A stretch of 50,967 nucleotides of DNA from Paractinoplanes polyasparticus (GCF_019710575.1 NZ_JAHWFK010000047.1:1-50967); one strand, 5' to 3'. Positions 40,473-49,130 are shown, counted from the first letter of the stretch. A program made the numbers and translations. The notes: a model not told the origin generated them from the sequence alone.

Positions 40473-42296
40473 GTGCCTTACATCCGAAAAGCCGTCCGCC
40501 GTAGCCTGACCGTCGTCCTCGGGGCCGTCGTGATCGCCACCGGTGGCGCCGCGATCGCCGAGGTGGTCACCGGAGAGCCGGTGACCTCGCCATCGTTCAA
40601 CGGCCCGGTCTACGCGGTGGCCTACCGCGGTTCGACCGTCTACGTCGGCGGCAACTTCACCAGCGCCGTCGTCGGTTCCAAGAGCTTTCCCCGTACGCGG
40701 CTGGCCGCGCTCGACGCCCGCACGGGAGCCCTTCTCGACTGGAAGCCGAGCGCCGACGCCAACGTGCGCGCGCTCGCCGTGGCCGGGGATGTGGTCTACG
40801 CGGCCGGCGACTTCGACACCGTCAACGGCACCGCCCGCGACGCCGTCGCCGGCCTCGGCGCGACCACCGGCCAGCTGACCGCCATGCGGCACACGGTGCT
40901 CGGCCAGCCCAACGCGCTCGTCACCGGCAACGGGCGCCTGTACGTCGGCGGCCGGATCACCGCTGTCGACGGGGCGCCGCGCACCAACCTGGCCGCGTTC
41001 ACCCTGTCCACCGGCGCCCTGGACGCCTGGGCGCCGACGACCGACGACGTGGTCAACGCGATGGCCGTCACGGCCCGTCGGGTGTACGTCGGCGGCCGGT
41101 TCCACCGCACGAACAACGTCGGTTCGACGCTTCGCCTGTCGGCCGTGGACCCGGTCACCGGGGCGCTCGACACCACGTTCAGCGCCAAGCCGGTCTCTCA
41201 GGTGTTCGCGCTGGCCGCGGACCCCTCGGGCGTCTATGCGGCGCTCGGCGGTCAGGGCGGGCGCGCGGTGGCGTACGCCCCGAACGGCGCCACCCGGTGG
41301 ACGCGGGTATTCGACGGTGACGCGCAGGCCATCGCGACGCTCGACGGCACGGTCTACGTCGGCGGGCACTTCGACAAGGCGTGCACGACCACCAACAACG
41401 GCGCCAAGGGCGTCTGCACCGACGGCTCGGTGCCGCGCGGCAAGCTGGCCGCGATCGACGCGCAGGGCAACCTGTTGCCGTGGGCGCCGCAGGCCAACGG
41501 CGTGGCCGGCACCCGCCAGATCGCGACAAGTCCGTCCCTGGGCTCGATCAGCGCGGTCGGCGACTTCACCACGGTCGGCGCGACCTCGCGCAAGCGGTAC
41601 GTGGCGTTCGCCGGCGTGACCCCGCGTGCGGAGTCGGCGCCGGCCGGCGGACCGGTGGCCTCGTACAACTTCGACTCGACGATCGCCGACGGCACCTTCG
41701 ACGACGGCTCGGGCCACGGACACCTGCTGCGCGCGGTGACCCGCAACGGTGGCAAGGTCGCGATGGAGCCGCACGGCTCGGGCCAGGCGATCACCTTCCC
41801 GCCGCGCTGCTCCGAGCCGTCGTGCCCCCGCCTGGTGCTGCAGGCCGAGGCCACGGACGATCTCAACCCGCAGGCCCAGCCGCTGCGCTACGGCGCGAGC
41901 GTGCGCCTGGCCTCCCCGCCGGCCGGCGCGACGGGCCAGGACGGGCAGAACATCCTGCAGAAGGGCTACGCCGCGGCCGGTGGTCAGTACAAGCTCCAGG
42001 TGGACGGTGTCTCCGGCAAGCCCAGCTGCGTCCTGACCGACCGTACGGGTGAGGGTTCGTACATCGTCCGGAGTCGCACCTCCATCGCGGACGACGAATG
42101 GCACACCGTCGAATGCCGCCGCACCGGACCGACGCTGGCCATCGCCGTCGACGATCAGGTGCAGGCGACGGCGGCCGTGCCAGCGGCCCTGTCGATCGAC
42201 TCCGAGCAGCCGTTCAGCCTGGGTGGCAAGGGTGTGGGCACGAACAACGACCAGTTCCACGGCGCTCTGGACGACGCGTGGATCCACATCGGATGA
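40473..42296 (+). CDS. Secreted beta-propeller-like protein with C-terminal LamG domain
   Basis: 607 aa, GTG start. Signal sequence about 1-31 (RKAVRRSLTVVLGAVVIATG). Residues about 35-375 contain repeated blades of the form VYVGGNFTSAVVG, VVYAAGDFDTVNG, LYVGGRITAVDGA, VYVGGRFHRTNN, VYVGGHFDKACT with intervening LAALDARTGALLDWKP-type strands. This is a delta-60/PQQ-like propeller common in secreted actinobacterial proteins. A LamG-like domain (about 390-607) follows: SYNFDSTIADGTFDDGSGHG, NILQKGYAAAGGQYKLQVDG, DDEWHTVECRRTG, FHGALDDAWIHIG. That domain closely resembles the one encoded at 21598-22356. Probably a surface-binding protein. Function unknown. A GTAGTTAAC element lies upstream and no good ribosome site is visible. 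Confidence 0.82.
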   Translation: MPYIRKAVRRSLTVVLGAVVIATGGAAIAEVVTGEPVTSPSFNGPVYAVAYRGSTVYVGGNFTSAVVGSKSFPRTRLAALDARTGALLDWKPSADANVRALAVAGDVVYAAGDFDTVNGTARDAVAGLGATTGQLTAMRHTVLGQPNALVTGNGRLYVGGRITAVDGAPRTNLAAFTLSTGALDAWAPTTDDVVNAMAVTARRVYVGGRFHRTNNVGSTLRLSAVDPVTGALDTTFSAKPVSQVFALAADPSGVYAALGGQGGRAVAYAPNGATRWTRVFDGDAQAIATLDGTVYVGGHFDKACTTTNNGAKGVCTDGSVPRGKLAAIDAQGNLLPWAPQANGVAGTRQIATSPSLGSISAVGDFTTVGATSRKRYVAFAGVTPRAESAPAGGPVASYNFDSTIADGTFDDGSGHGHLLRAVTRNGGKVAMEPHGSGQAITFPPRCSEPSCPRLVLQAEATDDLNPQAQPLRYGASVRLASPPAGATGQDGQNILQKGYAAAGGQYKLQVDGVSGKPSCVLTDRTGEGSYIVRSRTSIADDEWHTVECRRTGPTLAIAVDDQVQATAAVPAALSIDSEQPFSLGGKGVGTNNDQFHGALDDAWIHIG

Positions 42297-42311
42297 CGCG
42301 GTGGTCACTGG

Positions 42312-42404
42312 CTGTGATGATCACAGTGGGGAGTTGACTATCCCACAAGGGACAATCCATCCCTGAGCGGAGTGATGACCCCGGCGTACGGGTACTGATA
42401 GCCT
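42312..42404 (+). promoter_or_regulatory. Palindrome and promoter-like elements before the M15 gene
   Basis: CTGTGAT-G-ATCACAG (42312-42326) is a perfect palindrome with one central base. Further on, TGACCC (42376-42381), a 17-nt spacer and TGATAGCCT (extended -10, TAGCCT at 42399-42404) form a plausible promoter giving a leader of about 30 nt with GAGGAG. The palindrome lies about 85 nt upstream of that start site, suiting an activator or distal operator. Confidence 0.4.
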
Positions 42405-42441
42405 TGCCCGCCGTTGTCTACTCAGCGTGAGGAGCTGACGA

Positions 42442-43164
42442 ATGGCCAGCTGGATCTTGGTTCCCTGCCTGGTGAAGCTGCGCTCCGAGTTCAACGCGAT
42501 CGCGCCCAGCCGTGACAAGGCCAGTGACGGTTCGGTCGGCGACGCGGCGCATCAGGACAGCCAGTCGGATCACAACCCCGACGAGACCGGCAACGTCCCG
42601 ATCCGCGACGCCGACCGGGTCAACGAGGTGCACGCCATCGACGTCGACGTGAACCTGCGGGTGCCGGGGCTGTCGATGGAGAAGGTCGTGCAGTTCCTGC
42701 TGACCCGGTGCCGCTCGGGCGCGGAGAAGCGGCTGCGCTACATCATCTACAACCGGCGCATCTGGTCGGCCAGCAACAGCTGGCGGCAGCAGAACTACAC
42801 CGGCTCCAACCCGCACGACCACCATGCGCACTTCTCTTCCTCGTACACATCGGCCCACGAAGCCTCGACGGCTTCCTGGCATCTGGAGGACGTTCCCGTG
42901 GCACTCACCGCAGACGACAAGAAGTGGATTTCCGCGGAGATCGCCAAGCAGGTCAAGGCTCAGGTCGACGACATCTGGGCGTTCAACGTCGGCAAGGCGA
43001 CCGGCAGCGCGTCGCAGCGGGCCGACGGCGCGCTGGTGACGGCCAACATCCGCGCCGGGGCGATCGCCAACGACTACCTGCCCAAGCTGCGCGACGCTGT
43101 CGAGCAGCTCTCGCAGCAGGTCGCCGACCTCAGCGACCAGGTCATGGCGAGCCGCTCGTCCTGA
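42442..43164 (+). CDS. Peptidase M15/endolysin-like protein without signal peptide
   Basis: 240 aa. Residues 1-150 resemble zinc D-Ala-D-Ala peptidases and phage L-alanyl-D-glutamate endopeptidases. QDSQSDHNPDETG gives His43, NEVHAIDVDVN gives His64 and Asp67, and GSNPHDHHAHFSSSY gives the H-x-H end of the zinc site. A second part (about 150-240) starts VPVALTADDKKWISAEIAKQ and ends in a coiled coil (AVEQLSQQVADLSDQVM), a layout seen in actinophage lysins and tailocin-type proteins. No signal peptide exists, so export would need a holin or lysis. No other phage gene is in the window. GAGGAG lies 7 nt before the ATG. The last 23 nt overlap the convergent kinase gene. Confidence 0.75.
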   Translation: MASWILVPCLVKLRSEFNAIAPSRDKASDGSVGDAAHQDSQSDHNPDETGNVPIRDADRVNEVHAIDVDVNLRVPGLSMEKVVQFLLTRCRSGAEKRLRYIIYNRRIWSASNSWRQQNYTGSNPHDHHAHFSSSYTSAHEASTASWHLEDVPVALTADDKKWISAEIAKQVKAQVDDIWAFNVGKATGSASQRADGALVTANIRAGAIANDYLPKLRDAVEQLSQQVADLSDQVMASRSS

Positions 43165-44535
43165 CCGACCCGGCCTCGGTGTCCCCGCCACCGCCGCCGG
43201 GGCCGTCGTTCCCGCCACCGGGATCCTCGTTCCCGCCGCCCGGGCCCTCGTTCCCGTCGCCCGGCGGCGTGGTCGTGGTCTCCGGGGCTTCGGGGGTGGT
43301 TTCCGGAGCTTCGGGTTCCGACTCGCCCGGATCGGGGACGCTCGGGGTCTCCGTCACCGTCGGGGTCGGCGTGTCCGGCGGCGGCGCCGGCTGGGTGCTT
43401 GTGCGGGACGGGGCGGGGGTGGTCGGGCGGTTCTGCGGCTTCGTCCCGGTTGTGGTGGCCGGCTTGTCGCCCGAGCCGACCGAGCCCTGCACCGAACCGG
43501 AGGGTGTGGTCGGGCCGGGCGCCTTGTTGTCCTGGTCGGCGACCGCGAAGGCGATGGCCGCGACCGCCCCGGCCAGCACCAGCGCCCCGGCGCCGGCCAG
43601 CACGACCAGTTTGCGGCGCGGTCCGGCCGGTCCGGCCGGGCCGAGCGGCTCGGCCAGCGTCGTCGGGGTGGGCACCGCACCGTAGCGGGGAGCAGCCAGG
43701 ATCGCGGTCGTGTCCCCGCCCGAGACGGCCCGGTCGGCCGCCTCGGCCATCGCCGCGGCGGTGGGGAAGCGGTCGGCCGGGTTCTTGGCCATGGCCCGCA
43801 CGACCACGGCCCGTACGGCCGGTGGAACGTCCTCGGGCAGGTCGGGTGGCGGCTCGCTGAGGTGCTGCATCGCGATGGCGATCGGGTTGTCGCCGGTGAA
43901 CGGCGGGTGCCCGGCCAGGCAGTGGTACGCGACCACGCCCAGCGCGTAGATGTCGGCCGGCGGGCCGGTCGTCTGCTTCGAGACCTGCTCGGGCGCGATG
44001 TACATCGCCGTGCCCACGACCTCGCGGGCGCCGGTCAGCGTCGACGAGCCGGCCGAGCGGGCCACCCCGAAGTCGACCAGCACCACGGTGCCGTCGTCCT
44101 TGATGATCAAATTGCTCGGCTTCACGTCGCGGTGCACGATGCCGGCCTCGTGCGCGGCCTCGAGCGCGCGGGCCGCCTGCGCGACCACGGACATCGTCTC
44201 GGCCGCGGTGAGCCGGCCCCGCTCGGCGATCCGCTCGGTCAGCGGCTGGCCGTCGATCCGGGCCATCACGATGTACGCGTCGGTGCCGTCCGCGGTCTCG
44301 CCGAAGTCGTAGACGTCGGCCACCCCCGGGTGGTGCAGCGCCGCCATCGACCGGGCCTCGTGCCGGAACCTCTCCTGGAAGCCCGGATCACCGGCCCGGT
44401 CGGCGTGCAGGGTCTTCACCGCGACGTCGCGGCCGAGCACCGTGTCGGTGGCCCGCCAGACCTCGCCCATGCCGCCGGCCGCGATCCGGTCGTCCAGCCG
44501 GTATCGGTCACCGATCAACTCTCCTGGGGATGGCA
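43142..44535 (-). CDS. Membrane Ser/Thr protein kinase (PknB-like, no PASTA)
   Basis: 464 aa. Kinase domain about 8-265: IAAGGMGEVWRATDT (P-loop), DVAVKTLHAD (Lys), GIVHRDVKPSNLIIKDDGTV (catalytic HRD), LVDFGVARSAGSS (DFG), GTAMYIAPEQVS (activation loop) and ADIYALGVVAYHCLAG. After a linker, one transmembrane helix (about 312-332, LVVLAGAGALVLAGAVAAIA) leads to an extracellular tail. The tail is rich in Pro/Thr and then Gly (GPGGGNEDPGGGNDGPGGGG), with no PASTA repeats, so the sensed signal is unclear. The start is the ATG at 44535 with AGGAGGT 4 nt upstream. It follows the deacetylase-GT2 gene on the same strand after 58 nt, so the synthase could be a substrate (inference). Confidence 0.93.
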
Positions 44536-44593
44536 TGCCACCTCCTCTGCCCATTTGCTGATCAGAACATACGCGGCAGTCCAACGATCACGG

Positions 44594-46783
44594 TCAACGT
44601 CCGGGAACGGGCGCGGAGCTGAGATCGCCCGTGCGGTGGATCGTCTGCCACTCGAGGCGGCGCCCGGTGAGCGCGGCCAGCGCCGAATGCAGCAGCACAA
44701 CGTACATCACCTGGCGGTAGACGATCTGCTGCAACGGCAGGCTCCACAGCGGGCGCAACGGCTCGTGGTCGAGGCGGAACGCCAGCACCGCGGTCAGCAC
44801 CTGCACGACCAGCATGGCCAGCCAGCCGATGACGGTGACCTGGCGATCGAGGAAAAGCAGGCCGTAGATCGCCATCAGGTCGACCAGTGGCGCCAGCAGC
44901 GGCAACAGCACGCTGAACAACGCGATGAAGAGCAGGCCGCGGCGGCCGAACCGGCCCGAGGCGCCCCGGTCGAGAACCGCCCGGCGGTGCTTCCACATCG
45001 ACTGCATCGTGCCGTAGCTCCACCGGTACCGCTGCCGCCACAACTGCCGTACGGTGGCCGGCGCCTCGGTGTAGGCCCGCGCCGACTCCTCGTAGACCAC
45101 CCGCCACCCGGCCCGGTGGAGCGCGATCGTCAGGTCGGTGTCCTCGGCCAGCGTGTCCGTGCTCAGGCCGCCCGATCCGGTCAGCGCCTCGCGGCGGAAC
45201 GCCCCGAGCGCCCCGGGGATCGTCGGGATGCACCCGAACGTGTCGTACAGCCGCCGGTCCAGGTTGAACCCGATCACGTACTCCATGTGCTGCCACCGGC
45301 CGATCAGCCCGCGCCGGTTGCCCACCTTGACGTTGCCCGCGACCGCACCCACCCGCGGGTCGGCGAACGGCTGCACCAACCGGTGGATCGCGTCCGGCTC
45401 GACCAAGGTGTCGGCGTCCACCATGACGACCAGGTCGTGCCGCGACAGGGCAACCCCGGCGTTGAGCGCGCCGGCCTTGCCGCCGTTGGGAATGCGCACG
45501 ACCCGGACGTTGCCGAGCCGCAGATCCCGTACGGCGTCGGCCGTGCCGTCGGTCGAGCCGTCGTCGACCACCAGCACCTCGACGCCGGGATGGGCCGAGG
45601 CGGCGAGCGAGCGCACCGCGGGCCCGATCGTCTTCTCCTCGTTGTACGCGGGTACGACGACGGTGACCGGCGAGGTCACCGGCAGCCCCCACGACCAGTC
45701 CGGTCCCCGGCGGTGCCGCGAGTGCCGCCACGCGAAGGCGAACAGGATCAGCGTCCGGATCACGATCAACCCGCCCGCCGTGATCAGCAGGACCCACAGC
45801 GCGGCCAGCACGGCGTCGGCCACCTGCACGGTCCACACCAGCGCTCGTCCGCGCCAGACCGCGTCGCCGGCGGCAGGCGGGTTGATCCGGCCCCCGATCG
45901 CCGCGCTCACCGTGCTGAACCGGTAGCCGCGCTTCTGCAGCTGGGGAATCAGCCGATCGAGGGCGGCGACGGTCTGCGAGCGGTCGCCGCCCGCGTCGTG
46001 CAGCAACACGATCTGCCCGGCGTCGCCCTTCGGGGTGAGGTTGCGGACGATGGCGTCGGCGCCGGGCCGCTTCCAGTCCTCGCTGTCCATCGTGTCGAGC
46101 ACGGTCAGATAGCCCTGCCCGCCGACCGCCCGCACGGTCTGCCAGTCCTTGTCCGTCAGCGCGTCCGCGAACGACGAGTAGGGCGGGCGCATCAGCCGGG
46201 TCGCCCGGCCGGTGGCGTGGGCGATCGCCAGCTGGGTCTGCGAGTTCTCCATCTCGCGCCGCCACTCGGGCAGCCCGGCCAGATCGGGGTGGGTGAAGGT
46301 GTGACCGCCCAGCTCGTGGCCCTCGCGGGCGATCCGCCCGGTCAGGTCCGGGTGCCTCGCCACCTGCGAGCCGACGACGAAGAAGGTGGCCGGCGCGTGG
46401 TGCCGGGCCAGCACGTCGAGGATCTTGGGCGTCCACTGCGGATCGGGCCCGTCGTCGAAGGTCAGCGCGATCGTCCGGGCGGGCATCCCGTACGTCCGCA
46501 CCTCGCCCCCGCCGGTCAGGTCGATCACCGGCCCGCCTTCGCGGACCGCGCGGGGCACCTCGGTGTCGGCCGTCCCGGCCGGGGTCGTCCCGTCCGGGGT
46601 GAAGCCGGCGTCGGTGTAGACCTCGACCAGCACGACGGTCGCCAGCAGCAACAGCACCGTGAGCCCGAGCGCGCCCGCCAACACCCGGCGCCGCCTGATC
46701 CGCCGCCGGCGTCGCAGCGGCGGCAGCAGAGAGGTCGACTCCGCCGGGTCGTGCGGCGGCGGGGCGGACCGGTAGACCGTCAC
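44594..46783 (-). CDS. Polysaccharide deacetylase-glycosyltransferase 2 fusion (PgaB/PgaC-like)
   Basis: 729 aa bifunctional membrane protein. After a basic stretch and one helix (about 36-56), residues about 100-300 are an extracellular NodB deacetylase: IALTFDDGPDPQWTPK, ELGGHTFTHPDLAGLP (H-x3-H), RLMRPPYSSFAD, DSEDWKRPG, IVLLHDAGGDRSQTV. A helix pair follows, then a cytoplasmic GT2 domain (about 375-610): VTVVVPAYNEEKTIGPA, VDDGSTDGTADAV, VMVDADTLVEPDA (DxD), EDTDLTIALHRAGW, LWRQRYRWSYGTMQS (QxxRW). C-terminal helices close it. It is thus a processive synthase, probably of a beta-linked N-acetylglucosamine-type polymer, with its own deacetylase. The GTG at 46783 overlaps the upstream gene (GTGA); the longer frame was rejected. 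Confidence 0.9.
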   Translation of the reverse strand: MTVYRSAPPPHDPAESTSLLPPLRRRRRIRRRRVLAGALGLTVLLLLATVVLVEVYTDAGFTPDGTTPAGTADTEVPRAVREGGPVIDLTGGGEVRTYGMPARTIALTFDDGPDPQWTPKILDVLARHHAPATFFVVGSQVARHPDLTGRIAREGHELGGHTFTHPDLAGLPEWRREMENSQTQLAIAHATGRATRLMRPPYSSFADALTDKDWQTVRAVGGQGYLTVLDTMDSEDWKRPGADAIVRNLTPKGDAGQIVLLHDAGGDRSQTVAALDRLIPQLQKRGYRFSTVSAAIGGRINPPAAGDAVWRGRALVWTVQVADAVLAALWVLLITAGGLIVIRTLILFAFAWRHSRHRRGPDWSWGLPVTSPVTVVVPAYNEEKTIGPAVRSLAASAHPGVEVLVVDDGSTDGTADAVRDLRLGNVRVVRIPNGGKAGALNAGVALSRHDLVVMVDADTLVEPDAIHRLVQPFADPRVGAVAGNVKVGNRRGLIGRWQHMEYVIGFNLDRRLYDTFGCIPTIPGALGAFRREALTGSGGLSTDTLAEDTDLTIALHRAGWRVVYEESARAYTEAPATVRQLWRQRYRWSYGTMQSMWKHRRAVLDRGASGRFGRRGLLFIALFSVLLPLLAPLVDLMAIYGLLFLDRQVTVIGWLAMLVVQVLTAVLAFRLDHEPLRPLWSLPLQQIVYRQVMYVVLLHSALAALTGRRLEWQTIHRTGDLSSAPVPGR

Positions 46784-47097
46784 CGCGGGCAGCTCGCGGC
46801 GCTCGGGCACGGCGCGGGGGCCGGGGGCCGGGCCGGTTCGAGCAGTTGAGTCACCCAGATGGCGAGCAGGGCCAGAACCAGCAGGACCCCGATCGCGTAC
46901 GCCGTGCGGCGCACCCACCGCCGCCGGCCCCCGGAGGGATCCACGAACACGGGCGGTGCTGCCGGCCCGCCCACCTCGAACGCCTCCGTCCGTGCGTGCT
47001 CGGGCAGCGGGGCCTTCCCGACCGCGCGCCCGACCCGGGCCCGCCCCCGGGACCGGCGGCCGACGGGCGCTCGACCGATGTTCGGCTCCTCCGCCAC
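46780..47097 (-). CDS. Small single-span membrane protein upstream of polysaccharide synthase
   Basis: 105 aa, GTG start. It begins MAEEPNIGRAPVGRRSRGRA and has a basic cytoplasmic part to about residue 63 (GGRRRWVRRT). One helix follows (AYAIGVLLVLALLAIWVTQL), then a short Pro-rich outer tail with two Cys (PAPCPSAASCPR). It overlaps the deacetylase-GT2 gene by GTGA, so it is probably produced in fixed ratio with the synthase and may be its accessory subunit (inference). TACCGT lies 7 nt before the GTG and there is no ribosome site. No family recognised. Confidence 0.65.
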   Translation of the reverse strand: MAEEPNIGRAPVGRRSRGRARVGRAVGKAPLPEHARTEAFEVGGPAAPPVFVDPSGGRRRWVRRTAYAIGVLLVLALLAIWVTQLLEPARPPAPAPCPSAASCPR

Positions 47098-47110
47098 AGC
47101 ATCGACGGTA
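47098..47110 (-). promoter_or_regulatory. Likely -10 box of leaderless small membrane protein gene
   Basis: On the minus strand TACCGT (47110-47105) is followed by CGATGCT and the GTG at 47097. The same hexamer and spacing precede the XRE gene at 48255. Confidence 0.45.
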
Positions 47111-47201
47111 GAAGATGCACGGAGGATGCGCACTTCCGCCGGCGCCCGCCCCCTGTCCGGGCCGGCGGCTCGTGCTCGGCGGCTCGTGCCCGGCGGCTTC
47201 G

Positions 47202-48167
47202 TCAGAGGGTGACCAGGCCGCGTTCGATCAGGCTGCGACCGGCGGCGATGACGGCCTCCTCGGCTGGGCGCGGCGTCCAGCGCAGGACGCGGCGCGCCTT
47301 CTCGCTGGACATACGCCGGGCGTAACCGAGATCGGGCTGGACCGCCGCCGGCGCCTGATCGTCGGGCAGGACGCTGGTCGGCACCCGCTTTGCGCCGTCG
47401 CCGAGGTGCTCCCGCAGGACGGCGCCGATCCGCTCCATCGGGATGGCCGGGCCGTCGGACACCAGGAAACGCTGCCCGGCCGCGCCGTCGGCAGTCAGGG
47501 CGGCGACGTGGGCGCTCGCCACGTCCCGGACGTCGACGATCGGAAACCACAGATTGAGCAGGGCCGGCATCTGCCCGTCGAGCATCCGCCGCACGATCTG
47601 ATTCGCGCCGGAGATCTGGGCGCCGAGCACCGGCCCCATCACGGCCACGGGCAGGATCGTGACCAGCTCGGTCGAGCCGCCCTCGGCCGCCATGAAGTCC
47701 CACGCAGCCCGCTCGGCCAAGGTCTTGCTGCGGCCGTAGGCGTCGGTGCCGGGCCCGTCGAGCACGGTCCAGTCCTGCTCGGTGAAGACGCGATCGTCGT
47801 GCGGGTACCCCCACCCGACAGCGTGGAAGGCGGAGGTCAGCACGACCCGGCCCACCCCGGCGTCACGGGCGGCCCGAAGGACCCGCAGCGTGCCCTCGCG
47901 GGCCGGGACGATCAGGTCGTCCTCGTTCTCGACCGGGCCGGGCGCGACCGGCGAGGCCACATGCAGCACGTGGTCGCAGCCCCGGACGGCCTCGGCCCAG
48001 CCGTCGTCGCTGAGCAGGTCGGCCTCGGCGAAGCCGACCCCCGCGAAGTCGGGTGTGCGGCTCAGCGAGCGCACCGTCGTGCGGACGTCGTACCCCTGGT
48101 CGAGAAGCTGGAGAATGCAGTGCCCGGCGATGAAGCCGGACCCGCCGGTGACAAGAACAGTGGTCAT
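47202..48167 (-). CDS. NAD-dependent epimerase/dihydroflavonol-reductase-like protein
   Basis: 321 aa, extended short-chain dehydrogenase. Nucleotide motif MTTVLVTGGSGFIAGHCILQ (G-x2-G-x2-A/G), HVLHVASPVAPGPVENEDDL, RVVLTSAFHAVGWGY, the catalytic YGRSK (Tyr-x3-Lys) in DAYGRSKTLAERAAWDF, and ELVTILPVAVMGPVLG. It is closest in style to dihydroflavonol-4-reductase/aldehyde reductase relatives, which reduce carbonyls with NAD(P)H. The substrate is unknown. It is divergent from an XRE regulator that probably controls it. The ATG at 48167 was chosen because the GG start motif follows directly; an ATG three codons upstream is possible. No ribosome site is evident. Confidence 0.9.
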   Translation of the reverse strand: MTTVLVTGGSGFIAGHCILQLLDQGYDVRTTVRSLSRTPDFAGVGFAEADLLSDDGWAEAVRGCDHVLHVASPVAPGPVENEDDLIVPAREGTLRVLRAARDAGVGRVVLTSAFHAVGWGYPHDDRVFTEQDWTVLDGPGTDAYGRSKTLAERAAWDFMAAEGGSTELVTILPVAVMGPVLGAQISGANQIVRRMLDGQMPALLNLWFPIVDVRDVASAHVAALTADGAAGQRFLVSDGPAIPMERIGAVLREHLGDGAKRVPTSVLPDDQAPAAVQPDLGYARRMSSEKARRVLRWTPRPAEEAVIAAGRSLIERGLVTL

Positions 48168-48203
48168 GCCGACCATGGTTGCCCGGCCGCCCGCGGACAG
48201 GCA

Positions 48204-48254
48204 GGGGTCCAGCAGACCCCCGCAGGCGGCCCGGCACCGACCTACCGTGGTCAC
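48204..48254. promoter_or_regulatory. Operator-like palindrome and promoter of the XRE gene
   Basis: GGGGTC-CAGCA-GACCCC (48204-48220) is a perfect 6-bp palindrome with a 5-nt centre in the 87-bp divergent gap. TACCGT at 48243-48248 ends 6 nt before the ATG at 48255, so the palindrome covers about -51 to -35 of a leaderless transcript. It could be the binding site of the encoded regulator for both promoters. Confidence 0.5.
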
Positions 48255-49130
48255 ATGACCGAACAGTGGCAGCTGGGGGCGTTCCTGCGAGCCCGGCGCG
48301 CGCTGGTGACCCCCGACGAGGCCGGCCTGCCCGCGGCCGGTGTGCGCCGGGTGCCCGGCCTGCGCCGCGAGGAGGTCGCGATGCTGGCCGGGATCAGCGC
48401 CGACTACTACCTGCGCCTGGAACGCGGCCGCGGCCGCCACCCGTCGGTGCAGGTGCTCGAATCGCTGGCCCGCGTCCTCCGGCTCGACGACGACGCCCGC
48501 GCCCACCTGCTGAGCCTGGGCGCGGAACGTTCCCGCCGCCCCCGCTCCCCGCGCCGCCACGAGGTCGTGCCACCGAGCACGGCCGCCCTGGTCGCGCAGC
48601 TGCCGCTGCCGGCCTTCGTCGAGGGCCGCTTCATGGACGTTCTGGCAGCCAACCCCCTGGCCACCGCCCTCTCCCCCCGCATGGTGACCGGCGCCAACCG
48701 GCTGCGCGACGTGCTGCTCGACGAGGGCGAACAGGCCCTCATCCCCGACTGGCAGGCGGCCGCGGCCACGATGGTGGCCCACCTGCGCGAGGCAGCCGGC
48801 GCCGACACCGACGATCCGCGCCTGGTGGAGCTGGTCGCTGAGCTCTCGCTGGCCAGCCCTCTCTTCCGTCGTCTGTGGGCCCGCCACGACGTACGCCATC
48901 GAGGCGGTGCTGCTGTGTGCTTCGACCATCCCTCCGTCGGCAAGCTGACCCTGCACCGGGAGAAGCTGCACGTCAGCGACACCGACGGGGTGATGTTGGT
49001 CGTCTATCACCCTGATGCCGGGACGGTCGATGCGGAGAAGTTGGGGGTGCTCGGCTCTGCGACTGTTCCTTGGTGGTCTGGTTCTGCACGTCGAGATGCT
49101 GCGATGGATGGGAGCGCCGGGGTCGGATAG
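48255..49130 (+). CDS. XRE-family regulator with MmyB-like ligand-binding domain
   Basis: 291 aa. N-terminal helix-turn-helix: LGAFLRARRALVTPDEAGLP, VPGLRREEVAMLAGISADYY, LRLERGRGRHPSVQVLESLA. The C-terminal domain (about 105-275) has LPLPAFVEGRFMDVLAANPL, WQAAAATMVAHLREAAGADT, FRRLWARHDVRHRGG and LHVSDTDGVMLVVYHPDAGT, the MmyB-type fold that binds a small, probably lipid-like or methylenomycin-like ligand (family knowledge). Such regulators are numerous in actinomycetes and usually control a divergent short-chain dehydrogenase, exactly the layout here. The message appears leaderless. No gene follows closely; a repeat-rich stretch begins 41 nt after the stop. Confidence 0.92.
   Translation: MTEQWQLGAFLRARRALVTPDEAGLPAAGVRRVPGLRREEVAMLAGISADYYLRLERGRGRHPSVQVLESLARVLRLDDDARAHLLSLGAERSRRPRSPRRHEVVPPSTAALVAQLPLPAFVEGRFMDVLAANPLATALSPRMVTGANRLRDVLLDEGEQALIPDWQAAAATMVAHLREAAGADTDDPRLVELVAELSLASPLFRRLWARHDVRHRGGAAVCFDHPSVGKLTLHREKLHVSDTDGVMLVVYHPDAGTVDAEKLGVLGSATVPWWSGSARRDAAMDGSAGVG

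Noticed and set aside
46784..46918. Extended N-terminus for the deacetylase-GT2 protein
   Set aside because: The added residues overlap the small membrane protein gene and look like its shadow; the GTG at 46783 forms the same GTGA junction used elsewhere.
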